Positions 1 to 8,152 of a stretch of DNA of 64,000 bases are shown one piece after another. The notes beneath the pieces are model-generated. The model was given only the letters and a program-made list of their open reading frames with translations, was not told the origin of the DNA and did not search any database. The DNA lies in NCBI RefSeq assembly GCF_946479685.1, contig NZ_CAMLGS010000008.1:1-64000 (forward strand), written 5' to 3'. Positions within the stretch are counted from its first letter, which is position 1. Each line of letters starts with the position of its first letter. The translations under genes and the position numbers were made by a program. The stretch comes from an uncultured Methylotenera sp. GTDB taxonomy: Bacteria; Pseudomonadota; Gammaproteobacteria; Burkholderiales; Methylophilaceae.

Positions 1-1
1 C

Positions 2-667
2 AACCGTGAAAAGGCACAGGCCAACTTAGCTTACATGATGGGGCAGGAAAATGAAGCCGCTCGTTTGTATGCGCAGGATACTTGGCCGGCGCTGAGTCAG
101 GCTGTAAACACCGCACAAGATATAGATGCGCGTCCTGATATTTTAGCGGCGGAGGCACGCACCAAGCAGGCAGAAGAAAACCAGCGCCTTGCCAATGCAC
201 TTAAAACGCGAGATGTGAATATTGCTCTGCAGTATCAGCGCTTTCCTGGGCAAATGCCGGGTTCTGATACCAATACCATCGGCGCGGCGATTACGATTCC
301 TTTATTTACCAATTACGAATATCAAGGTGAAATCGCCAAAGCTGAAGTTGACCTGACCTCGGCATTGGAGGCAAAACAACAGGCACGAGCCTCAGCGCTA
401 AGTGAAATCTCACGTGCACGTGCAGATTTAAGCGCAGCCTCAGAAAAAGTAAATCGCTTTGATACGCAAATTCTGGCAGAAGCGCAAAAAGCCGCAGACG
501 CTGCCGAATTTGCTTATAACCATGGCGCTACCGGTATTACCGACCTACTCGATGCGCGCCGTATATTGCGTGCATTGCAGCTAGATGCGGCCACCGCTCA
601 TGCTGATTATGCAAAAGCGTTAGCAGCATGGATAGCAGCGACAAAAACAGAAGATAACCAAAATTAA
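2..667 (+). CDS. RND efflux outer membrane factor (TolC/CzcC family), 3' part
   Basis: The reading frame is open from the window edge (codon at base 2), so only the C-terminal 221 residues are visible and the true start lies upstream. The sequence is rich in Ala, Gln, Glu and Lys in long helices and contains the family pattern of a beta-strand segment (AAITIPLFTNYEYQGEI) followed by a helical hairpin and a YNHGATGITDLLDARR stretch. This is typical of the second repeat of TolC-like outer membrane efflux proteins. It ends 19 bases before an RND adaptor gene and then a heavy-metal RND pump, so it should form the outer-membrane channel of that tripartite exporter. The metal cannot be read from this fragment. 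Confidence 0.87.
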   Translation, partial: NREKAQANLAYMMGQENEAARLYAQDTWPALSQAVNTAQDIDARPDILAAEARTKQAEENQRLANALKTRDVNIALQYQRFPGQMPGSDTNTIGAAITIPLFTNYEYQGEIAKAEVDLTSALEAKQQARASALSEISRARADLSAASEKVNRFDTQILAEAQKAADAAEFAYNHGATGITDLLDARRILRALQLDAATAHADYAKALAAWIAATKTEDNQN

Positions 668-686
668 GGATTCATAAGGTAAGCAC

Positions 687-1814
687 ATGAAGCACGGATT
701 CAGCTCGTTACTCACAGTTCTCTTGGTTGGAGCCTCCGTCGTGCTACCAACTCCTGCTTTAGCCGGCCCTAAGCCAGCTCCACACGCCAAATCAGAAAAC
801 GAGGTAATTCTAAAAGAAAACTCGGCGCAAGATGCTAATCTGAAAATTGAGCCAGTGACTGAAGTATTGGCTTCAACAACGGAGCCGCTGAACGGCAAAA
901 TCAGCTTTGATGAAAACTACACCTCACGCATCAGCTCACCTGTGTTGGGTCGCGCCATTAAAGTCCAGGCGCAGCCGGGTGACCGTGTAAAGGCTGGCCA
1001 AGCGTTATTGACGATTGATTCGCCAGACCTAGGCTCTGCACTTGCCGACTACCGTAAAGCCAATGCCGATTTAGATCTGAAAAGAAAAGCGCTGGAACGC
1101 AGCAAGCTGCTGCTGGATGGCGGCGTGATTGCGCATAAAGAATATGAATCCGCACAGTCTGACATGGCGCAATCGCAAGCAGAAGCTACGCGCACCAAAT
1201 CACGTTTACATAATTTAGGCATAGACCACGCTGCCAGCAATGAAAGCTTTACGCTAAAAGCACCGATGGCTGGCATGGTGGTAGACCGTCAAATCAACGT
1301 CGGTAACGAAGTGCGTCCGGATGCACCTAGCCCGCTCTTTATCATTACCAACCCTGATCATCTTTGGGCCATTATTGATCTGCCAGAGCGCGACCTTAAT
1401 AAAGTGAGCTTGGGTCAGGCCTTGAGCATCAAGGTGGATGCGTATCCTGATGACGAGTTTCAAGGCAAAGTGCAGTCTATCGGCACCATGCTAGACCCTG
1501 TGAGCCGCCGTGTGCAGGTACGCTGCTCGGTAGAGAGCAAAGGTAAATTGCGCCCAGAAATGTACGCAAAAGTTACCCCGCTCAACATGACACAGCAAAA
1601 AGTCATCCGCATCCCTAACAGTGCGCTGATTACAGAGGGCTTATATAGCTTTGTATTCGTTGAAACCAGTCATGGGCATATTCAAAAACGCCGCGTTACA
1701 TTAGATTTACAAGGGCGCGATTACGCCACGATTAAAGATGGCCTCAAAGCTGGCGAGCGCGTGGTTACTAAAGGCGCTATTTTGATTAACTCAGAGCTGG
1801 CTGCGGATAAATAA
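687..1814 (+). CDS. heavy-metal RND efflux periplasmic adaptor (CzcB/CusB-like)
   Basis: This is a 375-residue membrane fusion protein. Residues 1-26 form a signal peptide ending in PALA. A biotinyl-lipoyl-like segment (SPVLGRAIKVQAQPGDRVKAG) precedes a helical hairpin around residues 120-190, the second lipoyl half (LKAPMAGMVV), and the beta-barrel and membrane-proximal domains. The start is supported by an AAGG about 10 bases upstream. The stop codon overlaps the start of the pump gene (TAATG), which indicates translational coupling. The adaptor links the inner-membrane pump to the outer-membrane channel encoded just before it. No His- or Met-rich N-terminal metal-binding extension is visible, so the substrate is not indicated. 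Confidence 0.9.
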   Translation: MKHGFSSLLTVLLVGASVVLPTPALAGPKPAPHAKSENEVILKENSAQDANLKIEPVTEVLASTTEPLNGKISFDENYTSRISSPVLGRAIKVQAQPGDRVKAGQALLTIDSPDLGSALADYRKANADLDLKRKALERSKLLLDGGVIAHKEYESAQSDMAQSQAEATRTKSRLHNLGIDHAASNESFTLKAPMAGMVVDRQINVGNEVRPDAPSPLFIITNPDHLWAIIDLPERDLNKVSLGQALSIKVDAYPDDEFQGKVQSIGTMLDPVSRRVQVRCSVESKGKLRPEMYAKVTPLNMTQQKVIRIPNSALITEGLYSFVFVETSHGHIQKRRVTLDLQGRDYATIKDGLKAGERVVTKGAILINSELAADK

Positions 1815-4800
1815 TGCTAGAAAAACTCATTACCTTTTCGCTGCAACAGCGTACCTTTGTACTGATAGCAACGTTAATCCTTGTCATTGCCGGCATTGTG
1901 TCGGTGCAGAATCTGCCGATTGAGGCTTTCCCTGATGTTGAGGATGTGCACGTTGGTATTGTGACGCAAGTGCCAGGCTTGGCGCCTGAAGAGGTGGAGC
2001 GTGTGGTAACGCTGCCGATTGAGCATGGTATGAGTGGTGTACCCAACTTGTCGCAAATGCGTTCGGTTTCTATTACCGGTTTGTCAGTGGTGACGCTGAC
2101 TTTTTCTGAAAAGACCGATGATTATTTTGCGCGCCAGCAAGTGTTGGAAAAACTGCAGGCGGTCAGCCTGCCACCAGGCTATCAGCCTACGCTAGCCCCA
2201 CTCACCACGGCGGTGGGTGAAATTTATCGCTTCTTGGTGGATGCGCCGAAAGACATGCCACAGCGTGAGGTTCGCGCAATTCAGGACTGGCAGATTATTC
2301 CTGTGCTGAGAACAGTGCCGGGTGTTGCCGACATTACCAGTTTTGGCGGCGCGGTCAAAGAGTATCAGGTCAAACTAGACCCCTACTTGCTTAAGAAGTA
2401 CAACCTCAGTATCGACCAAGTCAATCAGGCGCTCAACAATGGTAGCAGCAACGTAGGCGGTGGCCTGATGCATAGGGGCGATGAGTCGCTTGTTGTTCGC
2501 TCATTAGGCTTATACCGCTCGCTGGATGATATTGCCGAAACGGTTGTTTTATCGAATGCTGGCAAACCTATTCTGGTCAAAGACGTTGGTGAAGTGGTGA
2601 TTGGTAACCGTTTCCGCTCAGGTATCGTGGCTTTTAACAATCAGGATGACGTGATTGAAGGCATTGTGCTGATGAACAAAGGCCAGAATCCGGCCAAAGT
2701 AATCGAAGCCTTAAAAGCCAAAGTAGAAGAGGTGAATGCCAAGCTGCCAGAAGGCGTGAAGATACGCCCTTTTTATGACCGCACTAGCTTGATTCACCAC
2801 ACAGTACACACCGTGACCGAGAACATGATCGTGGGCGCGATTCTGGTGGTGGCGATTCTGATCATCTTCTTGCGTAACTGGCGTGCCGCGCTGATTGTGG
2901 CAGCGATTATTCCGCTATCGTTGCTATTTGCGTTTATCGTGATGGATATACGCGGTGTTTCTGCGAATCTGATTTCATTAGGCGCGGTCGACTTCGGTAT
3001 TATTATCGATAGTGCCGTGGTGCTGGTGGAGGCGCTGATGGTGAAGCTGTCACTAGCTAAGGTTGATGAGTTTCCACACCATAATACGCATTCATGGCGT
3101 GTCACTACCCTGAAAAATACGGCCATTGAAATGGGGCGCCCTATCCTCTTTTCAAAAGTCATTATTATTCTGGCCTTCCTGCCGATTTTCACGTTCCAGC
3201 GTGTAGAAGGCAAGATCTTCTCGCCTATGGCGTTTACCTTGAGCTTTGCTTTGCTAGGCTCAATCTTGCTAACGTTAACCCTGGTGCCCGCGCTCATGTC
3301 TTATTTAATGAAGCGTACCGACATGGCGGAGAAGCACAGCTCATGGATGCATAACGCGCAAGAGTGGTATCGCGGTACTTTGCTCAAAGTGGTTAAAGTG
3401 CGTATACCGGTGATTGTGGCATCCGTTTCGTTATTAGTTTTGTCTTTAGTGCTGTCACCATTCTTGGGTTCAGAGTTCTTGCCCAAGCTGGATGAGGGCA
3501 ATATCTGGCTCACCATTAGCATGCCGCCGTCTACCGGTTTGGAAAAAACCAAGGAAATTGAGCGCAATATTCGCAGTGTGTTAACCAGCTACCAAGAAGT
3601 GAATCTGGTAGTAAGTCATGTTGGGCGGCCGGATGATGGTACTGACCCGAAAGGCCCCAACAATATTGAGATACTGGCGGACTTAAAGCCTAAAGATAGT
3701 TGGAAGTTTAGTAATAAGGAAGCATTGATTGCTGATATATCGGCAAAGATACACCAAATCCCGGGTATTCCAACCAACTTCTCACAAGTGATTCAAGATA
3801 GCGTGGAAGAGGCGTTGTCCGGCGTTAAAGGCGAGATTTCCGTCAAGATATTTGGCCCAGATTTGGCCGTGCTGGAAGAAAAGTCAGACCAAGTGGCTAC
3901 CGTGCTGAATTCAGTGAAAGGCGCTACCGATGTGGCGGCTATCCGTATTTCTGGTAACTCGGAGCTGGATATTACTTTAGATCGCCAAAAGCTGGCGCGC
4001 TACGGCATGAACGTAAATGATGTCAACGCTTCGGTGCAAACGGCATTGGGCGGCACCACCACCAACACCTTCTATGACGGTGACCGTCGCTTTGATGTCA
4101 CGCTGCGTTTGGCTAGGGACTACCGTGACTCGTTGGATGATATCAGTCAGTTGCCAATTGCCTTGCCTAATAATGCCGGCACTATCCCCTTGGGCGAGGT
4201 GGCTGATGTCACCATCAAACAGGGCGCGTCACGCGTGGCGCGTGAGGGTGTTTCTCGCATCGTGGCAATCAAGGCCAACTTGATTGACCGTGACCAAGGC
4301 AGCTTTGTAAAAGAAGCCATGGCCAAGGTGAAGGAGCAAGTCAAACTGCCTCCCGGCTACACCATGACCTGGGGCGGCCAGTTCGAGAACCAACAGCGCT
4401 CCATCAAGCGCCTCAAGGTGATTGTGCCGTTGTCTTTAATGCTGATTTTCGTGGTGCTATTTGGCGCCTTCCGTTCGGTACGTAACGCACTACTGGTGTT
4501 GCTGATGATCCCTTTCAGCCTGATTGGTGGTTTTGCTGGGTTGGCGTTGGCTGGGCTGCATCTTTCCATTTCGGCAGCAGTAGGTTTTATTGCGCTAGCG
4601 GGTATCTCGGTACAAAACGGTGTGATTATGGTGGAGCAGTTTAACCACCTGCTGTTAGAAGGTCGCAGTATCGCAGACGCAGTGTTAGAAGGTGCGGTTG
4701 CGCGCTTGCGCCCGATTTTAATGACCGCGCTGATGGCAGGTCTAGGCTTGTTGCCGGCTGCATTGTCGCACGGCATTGGTTCGGAAACACAACGGCCGTT

Positions 4801-4939
4801 TGCTGTGGTGATTGTGGGTGGCTTAGTGACCGCCACGGTTTTCACCTTACTGTTGCTGCCATTATTGTTCCCACTGCTATTTAGTGACGCTAAAAGCAAG
4901 GAGCCAGTCACGGATGATGGGCAGTTGCAGCACCATTAG
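1814..4939 (+). CDS. heavy-metal efflux RND pump (CzcA/CusA family, HME-RND)
   Basis: This 1041-residue protein has the full RND layout: one N-terminal membrane helix, a periplasmic porter loop, six helices, a second porter loop, and five more helices. The proton-relay helix 4 carries the DFG-type motif of HME transporters with D393, D399 and E406 (DFGIIIDSAVVLVEA), unlike HAE drug pumps. The Asp/Asp/Glu pattern suggests divalent cations such as Zn, Co, Ni or Cd rather than Cu/Ag, whose pumps usually lack this DFG pattern. That is inference from family classification. The motif differs from the common DGAV...VEN form by Ser for Gly and Ala for Asn. The gene starts inside the stop codon of the adaptor gene and is the last gene of the operon. 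Confidence 0.92.
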   Translation: MLEKLITFSLQQRTFVLIATLILVIAGIVSVQNLPIEAFPDVEDVHVGIVTQVPGLAPEEVERVVTLPIEHGMSGVPNLSQMRSVSITGLSVVTLTFSEKTDDYFARQQVLEKLQAVSLPPGYQPTLAPLTTAVGEIYRFLVDAPKDMPQREVRAIQDWQIIPVLRTVPGVADITSFGGAVKEYQVKLDPYLLKKYNLSIDQVNQALNNGSSNVGGGLMHRGDESLVVRSLGLYRSLDDIAETVVLSNAGKPILVKDVGEVVIGNRFRSGIVAFNNQDDVIEGIVLMNKGQNPAKVIEALKAKVEEVNAKLPEGVKIRPFYDRTSLIHHTVHTVTENMIVGAILVVAILIIFLRNWRAALIVAAIIPLSLLFAFIVMDIRGVSANLISLGAVDFGIIIDSAVVLVEALMVKLSLAKVDEFPHHNTHSWRVTTLKNTAIEMGRPILFSKVIIILAFLPIFTFQRVEGKIFSPMAFTLSFALLGSILLTLTLVPALMSYLMKRTDMAEKHSSWMHNAQEWYRGTLLKVVKVRIPVIVASVSLLVLSLVLSPFLGSEFLPKLDEGNIWLTISMPPSTGLEKTKEIERNIRSVLTSYQEVNLVVSHVGRPDDGTDPKGPNNIEILADLKPKDSWKFSNKEALIADISAKIHQIPGIPTNFSQVIQDSVEEALSGVKGEISVKIFGPDLAVLEEKSDQVATVLNSVKGATDVAAIRISGNSELDITLDRQKLARYGMNVNDVNASVQTALGGTTTNTFYDGDRRFDVTLRLARDYRDSLDDISQLPIALPNNAGTIPLGEVADVTIKQGASRVAREGVSRIVAIKANLIDRDQGSFVKEAMAKVKEQVKLPPGYTMTWGGQFENQQRSIKRLKVIVPLSLMLIFVVLFGAFRSVRNALLVLLMIPFSLIGGFAGLALAGLHLSISAAVGFIALAGISVQNGVIMVEQFNHLLLEGRSIADAVLEGAVARLRPILMTALMAGLGLLPAALSHGIGSETQRPFAVVIVGGLVTATVFTLLLLPLLFPLLFSDAKSKEPVTDDGQLQHH

Positions 4940-4948
4940 TTACAGCTG

Positions 4949-4975
4949 AGGCTATGCTAGGTAAGTGCATAGCCT
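4949..4975. terminator. hairpin downstream of the RND pump gene
   Basis: A perfect 9-bp inverted repeat (AGGCTATGC / GCATAGCCT) with a 9-base loop begins 10 bases after the pump stop codon, in the convergent gap with moaC. No T-run follows on either strand, so this is a weak terminator candidate or an mRNA 3'-end stabiliser. Confidence 0.45.
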
Positions 4976-5072
4976 GCTGTATGCACAATTGTGTTGTTGC
5001 TGAGCCGCGTTGATATGCAGGCGTGGATTGAGCGCCTAGCTCGGCCTGGTTTTTATCGAAGACAGCGGTTTG

Positions 5073-5120
5073 TTTTTCAGCGAGCCTATTTTTCAGCAAG
5101 CCTATTTTTCTGCTAACCAG
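5073..5120. repeat. three tandem 16-bp units spanning the moaC stop codon
   Basis: The units are 5073-5088, 5089-5104 and 5105-5120. The first two differ at one base and the third is diverged. Read on the minus strand, the third unit is the last codons of moaC. The TAG stop (5104-5102) recurs 16 bases downstream, giving a second TAG in another frame. Confidence 0.8.
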
Positions 5121-5584
5121 TGCCCGGATTTTCCGCCCTGTTTTTCTAGCAGTTTGATATCCGCAATCACCATGCCGCGGTCTACAGCCTTACACATATC
5201 GTAAATGGTGAGTAAGCAAGCGCTCACTGCGGTCAGGGCCTCCATTTCTACGCCTGTCTTGCCATAGGTCTCAGCCGTGACGGAACAGCTAATACTAGAT
5301 TGCGCCTCGTTTGCATCAAAGCTTACCGCAATACGGGTCAGGAATATCGGGTGGCACAGCGGGATCAGGTCTGAGGTTTTCTTGGCGGCCTGAATTGCGG
5401 CGATTCTGGCAATACCGAGTACATCTCCCTTTTTGCTGGTGCCAGACTGAATCAGGGCGAAAGTTGCAGGCAACATCGAAATATGGCCGGTCGCGGTGGC
5501 AATGCGATGCGTTTCTGCCTTCTCGCCGATATCAACCATATGTGCTTGGCCATTTTGATCAAAGTGGGTCAGTGGGTTTGTCAT
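5102..5584 (-). CDS. moaC: MoaC, cyclic pyranopterin monophosphate synthase
   Basis: MoaC acts with MoaA in the first step of molybdenum cofactor synthesis, rearranging the GTP-derived intermediate to cyclic pyranopterin monophosphate. The 160-residue protein has all family landmarks: [11 protein letters not shown] (C77-H78-P79), the [11 protein letters not shown] block, the catalytic Y-D128-M-C-K131 motif (same numbers as in E. coli MoaC), and the C-terminal [10 protein letters not shown] chose ATG at 5584; a TTG two codons upstream (5590) is possible. No other moa gene is near, and the gene faces the metal-efflux operon. Its 3' end lies in a tandem repeat described separately. Confidence 0.96.
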   Translation of the reverse strand: MTNPLTHFDQNGQAHMVDIGEKAETHRIATATGHISMLPATFALIQSGTSKKGDVLGIARIAAIQAAKKTSDLIPLCHPIFLTRIAVSFDANEAQSSISCSVTAETYGKTGVEMEALTAVSACLLTIYDMCKAVDRGMVIADIKLLEKQGGKSGHWLAEK

Positions 5585-5658
5585 CTTCAATGTCTCGGTA
5601 TTTAGGGTGTCGCGGTGTTGAATTGCTTAGATTGATGGCAGATAATTTGCGCAGAATT

Positions 5659-7137
5659 ATGAAACATTCGACTACAAACGTTATCATAGTAATGATGAAA
5701 TTAACTTTAGCTACCATTATATTCTTAGTTGTATCCGTTGCGCATGCATATCCGGCTGTAGCCAATGAATTGCCAGATTTAGGTGATGTTTCTGCCACCG
5801 TATTATCACCGCTGCAGGAGCAGGAAATTGCCGAGCAGATTATGCGCCAGGTAGCGGTGAGTGACGAGGTTCTGAATGACGTAGAAGTGACTGATTACTT
5901 GCAGAGCTTGGGCGGAAAGCTGGTGGCAAATGGGCCGGATAAGCGGCAGACCTTCAATTTTTTTGTGGTGCAGGACCCATCCATCAACGCCTTTGCTATG
6001 CCGGGTGGTGTGATTGGTGTGCATACTGGTTTGATTCTGGCGGCAAATAGTGAATCTGAACTTGCCAGCGTGCTTGGCCATGAAATTGGTCACGTTACGC
6101 AGCGCCACTTGGCAAGGATGCTGGCTTCGCAGAAATACGATACCTTTAAGAATTTAGCAGGCATTGCATTGGCGCTGCTGGTGGCAAGGTCTAACCCGCA
6201 GCTGGCTACAGGCGCACTCACTGCATCTTCTGCCATAGGTGTGCAAAATCAGCTTGATTACACACGCGAGCACGAGCGTGAAGCTGACCGTATCGGCTTG
6301 CAGATTTTAGATTCTGGTGGTTTTGATGTGCGCGCCATGCCTGAGTTTTTTAAAACCTTGCAGCGTGGCTCACGCTTTGCCGAGGGGAATGCACCTAGCT
6401 TTTTGCGTACCCACCCACTCACTTCTGAGCGTATTGCAGATGTGACTAACCGTGTGGAGCAAATGCATTATAAGCAAGTACGGGACAGCATAGAGTTTCA
6501 GTATGTAAAGGCCAAACTGCGCGCTATGCTTGGTGGTGACCAAGCGATGATAGATTTATTTGAGCAGAATATTCGCGAGCAGCGTTATGCCAGTGCCGCG
6601 GCAGAGCATTATGGGCTAGCAGTGGCTTTGTTGCGCAAGAGCGCATGGGCTGAGGCGGATAAAGAGTTGGCTTGGCTGCAGAAAAACGCTGCGCCGCATC
6701 CTATGATTGCGAGCCTAGCGGCACGCTTGGAAGTGGCTAGAGATAAGCCAGCGGCTGCCGCCGAGAAATATGCCACAGGTTTAAGGAGCTTTCCGGATAG
6801 CCGCGCTCTGATTTATGGTTATGCCGAGCATTACCTCGCGACCAGACAGGCCGAACCAGCGATACAGTTAGTAAAGGCCAAGCAGGGTTTATACCCGAAT
6901 GACGCTTACATGTATGACCTGCTGGCTAGAGCCTATACCATGCAGAGGAAGGTGTTGCTCAGCCATCAAGCGCAGAGTGAGGCTTATTACAGAAAATATG
7001 ACTTGGCACGCGCGATTGAGCAGATGGATTTAGCGGCAAAAGCAAACGATGGTGATTTTTATCAGCAGTCGATTGTAGAAGCGCGCTTAAAGCAGCTCAG
7101 ACAAATGATGGGTGATGATAAAAAGGCGAAACTGTAG
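5659..7137 (+). CDS. bepA: BepA-like periplasmic M48 metalloprotease with TPR domain
   Basis: BepA proteins are periplasmic chaperone-proteases that help assemble or degrade outer-membrane beta-barrel and LPS-assembly proteins. With the ATG at 5659 the product is 492 residues, close to E. coli BepA. A signal sequence (MMKLTLATIIFLVVSVAHA) follows; ATGs at 5692/5695 are alternative starts. The zinc site H141-E-I-G-H145 is followed by the EADRIG glutamate, and a helical TPR-like region occupies roughly residues 290-480. The open frame extends upstream to 5311 antisense to moaC, but that part is not protein-like. soxY begins 8 bases after the stop, so the genes are probably co-transcribed. Confidence 0.9.
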   Translation: MKHSTTNVIIVMMKLTLATIIFLVVSVAHAYPAVANELPDLGDVSATVLSPLQEQEIAEQIMRQVAVSDEVLNDVEVTDYLQSLGGKLVANGPDKRQTFNFFVVQDPSINAFAMPGGVIGVHTGLILAANSESELASVLGHEIGHVTQRHLARMLASQKYDTFKNLAGIALALLVARSNPQLATGALTASSAIGVQNQLDYTREHEREADRIGLQILDSGGFDVRAMPEFFKTLQRGSRFAEGNAPSFLRTHPLTSERIADVTNRVEQMHYKQVRDSIEFQYVKAKLRAMLGGDQAMIDLFEQNIREQRYASAAAEHYGLAVALLRKSAWAEADKELAWLQKNAAPHPMIASLAARLEVARDKPAAAAEKYATGLRSFPDSRALIYGYAEHYLATRQAEPAIQLVKAKQGLYPNDAYMYDLLARAYTMQRKVLLSHQAQSEAYYRKYDLARAIEQMDLAAKANDGDFYQQSIVEARLKQLRQMMGDDKKAKL

Positions 7138-7145
7138 GGGGTGAT

Positions 7146-7580
7146 ATGCAGCGTAGAAGTTTCTTGTTGGGAATGGTCACACTAATTGCGTTAGCACCGC
7201 TCAAGCTATGGGCGGCTATATGGAATAAATCTGCTTTTGAGGCAGTAAAAATCAATGACGCCACGCAGCATTTAAACGTCAATGCCGAAATTCCATCGCA
7301 AGATATCGTGATAGTGGCGCCAGACCGTGCCGAGAACGGTGCTATCGTGCAGGTGGAGGTGCTAAGCAAGATTGCCGATACCGAAGCAATTGCGATTCTG
7401 GTCGAGCATAACCCAACGCCACTGATTGCCAACTTTATGTTTAGCAATGGCGCCGAGCCGTTTGTAATAACGCGCATTAAGATGGCCGAAACCTCAGACC
7501 TGAAAATCATCGTGAAGGCAGGTACGCAATATTTCACACGCAGTAAAAATATCACGGTGTTAGAAAACGGCTGTGGTTAG
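7146..7580 (+). CDS. soxY: SoxY, thiosulfate-oxidation sulfur carrier subunit
   Basis: SoxY carries the sulfur substrate covalently on a cysteine at its flexible C-terminus while Sox enzymes act on it; it works as a heterodimer with SoxZ in the periplasm. The 144-residue product has an N-terminal signal with a twin-arginine start (MQRRSFLLGM) and ends in ENGCG. The carrier Cys is therefore residue 143, although the usual ending is GGCGG, so the arm is one residue shorter with Asn replacing Gly. The ribosome site AGGGGGTG overlaps the stop of bepA. soxZ follows after 51 bases. No soxA, soxX, soxB or soxCD occurs in the window. Confidence 0.9.
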   Translation: MQRRSFLLGMVTLIALAPLKLWAAIWNKSAFEAVKINDATQHLNVNAEIPSQDIVIVAPDRAENGAIVQVEVLSKIADTEAIAILVEHNPTPLIANFMFSNGAEPFVITRIKMAETSDLKIIVKAGTQYFTRSKNITVLENGCG

Positions 7581-7631
7581 CTGCAAGTCACTGTTATCCG
7601 TTTGCCATACTTTTCGTAGTTAGGAGTTTAC

Positions 7632-7949
7632 ATGGACAGCAACATGAAAATGCGCGCCCAGTTGAAAGGCGACTACACTGAAGTCAAAGTGTTGATGAGT
7701 CACCCCATGGAAACCGGGCGTAGGAAAGATGACCATGACCAATTGGTGCCGGCGCATTTTGTACAGCTGCTGACGGCTACGCTCAATGGCAAGACTGTGC
7801 TGGAGGCGCAATGGGGCACCGGCATTGCAAAGAATCCTTACTTAACCTTTAGGTTAAAAGGTGCTAAGTTGGGCGATGTGGTAGAAGTGACGTGGCATGA
7901 CAATTTAGGGGAAACTGCCACGCAAAGTATTGCCGTTACCTCAGCTTAA
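7632..7949 (+). CDS. soxZ: SoxZ, sulfur carrier partner subunit
   Basis: The 105-residue product matches SoxZ throughout. It has the N-terminal MKMRAQLKGDYTEVKVLMSHPMETG strand pair, HFVQLLTATLNGK, and the immunoglobulin-like core ending in EVTWHDNLG. SoxZ lacks its own signal peptide and is exported with SoxY through the Tat signal of SoxY. A TAGGAG ribosome site lies a few bases before the ATG. It is the last gene of bepA-soxY-soxZ; the gap of 203 bases that follows holds the ahpC regulatory region. Confidence 0.92.
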   Translation: MDSNMKMRAQLKGDYTEVKVLMSHPMETGRRKDDHDQLVPAHFVQLLTATLNGKTVLEAQWGTGIAKNPYLTFRLKGAKLGDVVEVTWHDNLGETATQSIAVTSA

Positions 7950-8026
7950 GGTCGCGGTATTGTTGATGTAGTTTAAGTTGTTCTAGTTGTACGTCTTGTG
8001 ATCTGCATTCGGCAGTATTACCTTAT

Positions 8027-8043
8027 GATAAATTTAATTTATC
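8027..8043. promoter_or_regulatory. OxyR-like palindrome upstream of ahpC
   Basis: The 17-bp sequence GATAAATTTAATTTATC is a near-perfect palindrome that fits the pattern GATAnnTTnAAnnTATC described for OxyR operators in enterobacteria. It lies about 120 bases before the ahpC start and upstream of the predicted -35 element, where a LysR-type activator would bind. Operator identity is inference. Confidence 0.6.
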
Positions 8044-8044
8044 A

Positions 8045-8062
8045 ATATCATTAGAATGATAT
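8045..8062. promoter_or_regulatory. second palindrome upstream of the ahpC promoter
   Basis: ATATCATT-AG-AATGATAT is a perfect 8+2+8 inverted repeat lying one base after the first palindrome and ending next to the predicted -35 box. The centre-to-centre distance to the first palindrome is about 18.5 bp. It may be the second half of a tetramer site (OxyR) or a site for another metal or redox regulator such as Fur or PerR. Confidence 0.55.
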
Positions 8063-8063
8063 A

Positions 8064-8093
8064 TTGGATTTATTATTTTTTGATCTCTATAAT
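8064..8093 (+). promoter_or_regulatory. predicted sigma-70 promoter of ahpC
   Basis: TTGGAT (8064-8069) and a perfect TATAAT (8088-8093) are separated by 18 bases. Transcription would begin near 8100, giving a leader of about 50 bases. A poor -35 next to a palindrome is typical of an activated promoter. Confidence 0.65.
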
Positions 8094-8152
8094 TCAAACC
8101 ATGAATTGATAGCTTTATTAACCATTTTTTTAATCAATAGATAGGAAAAACG

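Noticed and set aside
5311..5658. N-terminal extension of the bepA frame
   Set aside because: It runs antisense to moaC, lacks a protein-like pattern, and would place the signal peptide internally.
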